Both the position numbers and the translations under genes were made by a program. Below are positions 40,898 to 42,129 of a stretch of 42,129 bases of DNA, one piece after another. Positions within the stretch are counted from its first letter, which is position 1; each line of letters begins with the position of its first letter. The notes under the pieces are model-generated. The model worked only from the letters and a program-made list of their open reading frames with translations, made no database searches and was not told the origin of the DNA. The DNA lies in the IMG/VR virus record IMGVR_UViG_3300044712_000257, positions 1-42,129 of that record. One strand, written 5' to 3'. This stretch comes from a virus.

Positions 40898-41208
40898 CGC
40901 TCCTCCTTCATCTCTTTGATTACATCGATGAGTTGGTTCGTTTTATCTACAAGAGTTTTAATTGCGTCAGCAGTGCAAGAATGTATATTATCAACTGGAA
41001 TCATATCTATCTTCTCTGGAATTTCTGCTTTCTTTGGTTCTTGTGGGAAGTGTGCGACAACTCTACCATTAATAGCAATATCAAGAGTAGAATAAGGATG
41101 TGATACTTCAACCCAAACTTTATCTCCATTTTTTATTTTATTCATATCAACAGGGTCTAGATATACCTCTCCATCTTCTCCACATATGCACTTTCCTTTA
41201 ACTTTCAT
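40894..41208 (-). CDS. Hypothetical protein, 104 aa
   Basis: This 104-residue protein starts behind AAAGGAGGTTTT. The N terminus has a C-x-C-G-E-D-G motif (7-13), half of a zinc site. The N-terminal 60 residues look like a small beta barrel (K-N-G-D-K-V-W-V-E-V, R-V-V-A-H-F). The C terminus is a coiled-coil-like helix. An OB-like nucleic-acid-binding fold is possible but unproven. Confidence 0.6.
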   Translation of the reverse strand: MKVKGKCICGEDGEVYLDPVDMNKIKNGDKVWVEVSHPYSTLDIAINGRVVAHFPQEPKKAEIPEKIDMIPVDNIHSCTADAIKTLVDKTNQLIDVIKEMKEER

Positions 41209-41522
41209 AAAACCTCCTTTATCCTATCCAGTTCAAATAAAAAATACTTAAACTTCTTGATGATTCTTTGTCTTATTCTACAAACTTCTGATTCACAAAT
41301 ATTCAATTTTATACATATTAATTTATATTCTTTATATTTTAATAAATATTTGTATATTTTATATTGTTTTTTACTCAATATTTTAGGTGCTAATTTATTT
41401 AAATAGTCAAGTTGTCTCCACAACAATTCTCTATTTTCAAAAGTTTTAGTTGGCAATAATTCAAAATATTTAGGGTCTTTTATCGCAAAAAAATAATTAT
41501 ATTTATTAGAATTTAAATTCAT
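41205..41522 (-). CDS. Sigma-70 region 4-like HTH protein
   Basis: This 105-residue protein is very basic and ends with an HTH like sigma-70 region 4: L-S-K-K-Q-Y-K-I-Y-K-Y-L-L, then L-I-C-I-K-L-N-I-C-E-S-E-V-C-R-I-R-Q-R-I. I prefer ATG 41522, 11 bases after AAAAGGATGA; ATG 41537 is in frame but directly abuts that site. It follows the glucosyltransferase gene with a short overlap. It could direct late transcription or act as a DNA-binding regulator. Only region 4 is visible, so a complete sigma factor is ruled out. Confidence 0.65.
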   Translation of the reverse strand: MNLNSNKYNYFFAIKDPKYFELLPTKTFENRELLWRQLDYLNKLAPKILSKKQYKIYKYLLKYKEYKLICIKLNICESEVCRIRQRIIKKFKYFLFELDRIKEVL

Positions 41523-42129
41523 ATTGTGATGTATCATCCTTTTCTTTTTTTCTTAATTTTTTGTCATAATAATATATTCTATTTTTTGATAACTTTAAAT
41601 CACTTAAATCATAGCAAATATCATTGGCCTTATCATATTTTTCTTTTAATAAATGCCTTTTTAAATCATTAATTGATTTATAATTGTTTAAATAATTTAT
41701 TTGATTGTATATTTTATCAAATATAACAGATTGATTGCAATGTTTCATAGCTTCTTCTTTTTGTGCATATATTATTTCATTTCTAGCAGATTCATTATTA
41801 ATTAAATAAATAATTTTTTTACTTAATTCTTCAAAATTATCATTTTCTATTGTTAAAAATTTACGATAATTAAATCCGGCGTTTTCTAAACAATGCTTAG
41901 TAAATATACAAATACAATTGTTGTCTATCATTTCATACATTGCGTATTCTATTCTATTACCATAATCGTTTTTGTTTTTTAAAGTAAATCCTGAAAAAGC
42001 AAACATACTATTTTTTAAATAATTTATTATTACTTCATTTTTAGTTGGTCCTGTTATTAAAATGTCACTATTGTAATCTTTGAATTTTAAATTATATTTA
42101 TCTAATAAATTTTGCTTCATCTCTATTGT
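41506..42129 (-). CDS. DNA alpha-glucosyltransferase-like protein, C-terminal part (gene begins at 757)
   Basis: This is the C-terminal part of the 417-residue glycosyltransferase that starts at 757; bases 42003-42129 repeat 1-127. The part unique to this end begins in the second Rossmann-like domain. G-P-T-K-N-E-V-I-I-N-Y and N-S-M-F-A-F-S-G are followed by N-R-I-E-Y-A-M-Y-E-M with Glu271 and Glu276. The E-x4-E spacing equals that in the matching T4 alpha-glucosyltransferase segment, L-E-Y-T-H-L-E-L (from memory), a region that contacts the sugar nucleotide in GT-B enzymes. The last 60 residues are a charged extension not found in T4. The stop is at 41506-41508. Confidence 0.8.
   Translation of the reverse strand, partial: TIEMKQNLLDKYNLKFKDYNSDILITGPTKNEVIINYLKNSMFAFSGFTLKNKNDYGNRIEYAMYEMIDNNCICIFTKHCLENAGFNYRKFLTIENDNFEELSKKIIYLINNESARNEIIYAQKEEAMKHCNQSVIFDKIYNQINYLNNYKSINDLKRHLLKEKYDKANDICYDLSDLKLSKNRIYYYDKKLRKKEKDDTSQYEFKF
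42003..42129. repeat. Terminal direct repeat, right copy
   Basis: This copy is identical to 1-127 and should be counted once when the contig is closed. Confidence 0.95.

Noticed and set aside
42003-42129. Physical short terminal direct repeat, as in T7-like phages
   Set aside because: The repeat lies inside a gene that stays intact only when the ends are merged, and its exact length matches a common assembler k-mer. Headful packaging or a circular form is more likely.

Overview
The window is a complete genome of a tailed bacteriophage with a short-tail (podovirus-like) gene set. Bases 1-127 recur exactly at 42003-42129, so this is a circular or circularly permuted contig with a unit of 42,002 bp, cut open inside one gene. 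The DNA is strongly AT-rich. Ribosome binding sites are canonical (many AAAGGAGG-type), so the host has an ordinary anti-Shine-Dalgarno. Five phage proteins carry Sec-type signal peptides, which suggests a host with a periplasm, but I cannot name the host from the sequence. No integrase, phage repressor, tRNA gene, CRISPR array or insertion sequence was seen.

Layout: two divergent transcription units start at a single 514-bp control region (7897-8410) and converge on a bidirectional terminator at 38820-38851. The leftward unit runs from 7896 to 1, through the contig junction, and on from 42002 to about 38809. It holds small early genes (5869-7896), a recombination pair (annealing protein plus Cas4-like exonuclease, 4106-5856), a replication initiator and helicase loader (2952-4096), and a nucleotide-modification cluster (1-3001 and 41506-42129). 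It ends with a sigma-like HTH gene and a run of very small genes, many of them single-membrane-span peptides, plus a VRR-NUC nuclease (38809-41522).

The rightward unit (8411-38731) is the late region. In order it holds terminase subunits, portal, scaffold, major capsid protein, a 12-kb block of fibre-like and secreted proteins that includes a 2,120-residue fibre, head-tail adaptor, two lectin-like paralogues, tail hub/nozzle proteins, a collar fibre, four probable ejection proteins, and a lysis region with a clan GH-A-type glycoside hydrolase. Just before the hydrolase is a 157-nt segment that folds into a well-closed multi-branch RNA.

The most striking content is a reconstruction of the T4 cytosine-hypermodification pathway in an unrelated short-tailed phage. 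It comprises an all-alpha dUTPase/dCTPase-type enzyme, a thymidylate-synthase homologue with the dCMP-hydroxymethylase signature (Cys151 and Asp182, as in T4 gp42), a deoxynucleoside monophosphate kinase, and a glycosyltransferase that resembles T4 DNA alpha-glucosyltransferase along its length. The last gene is invisible as a whole unless the contig is closed into a circle. Together they predict glucosylated 5-hydroxymethylcytosine DNA in a phage that encodes no DNA polymerase and so must rely on the host replisome.
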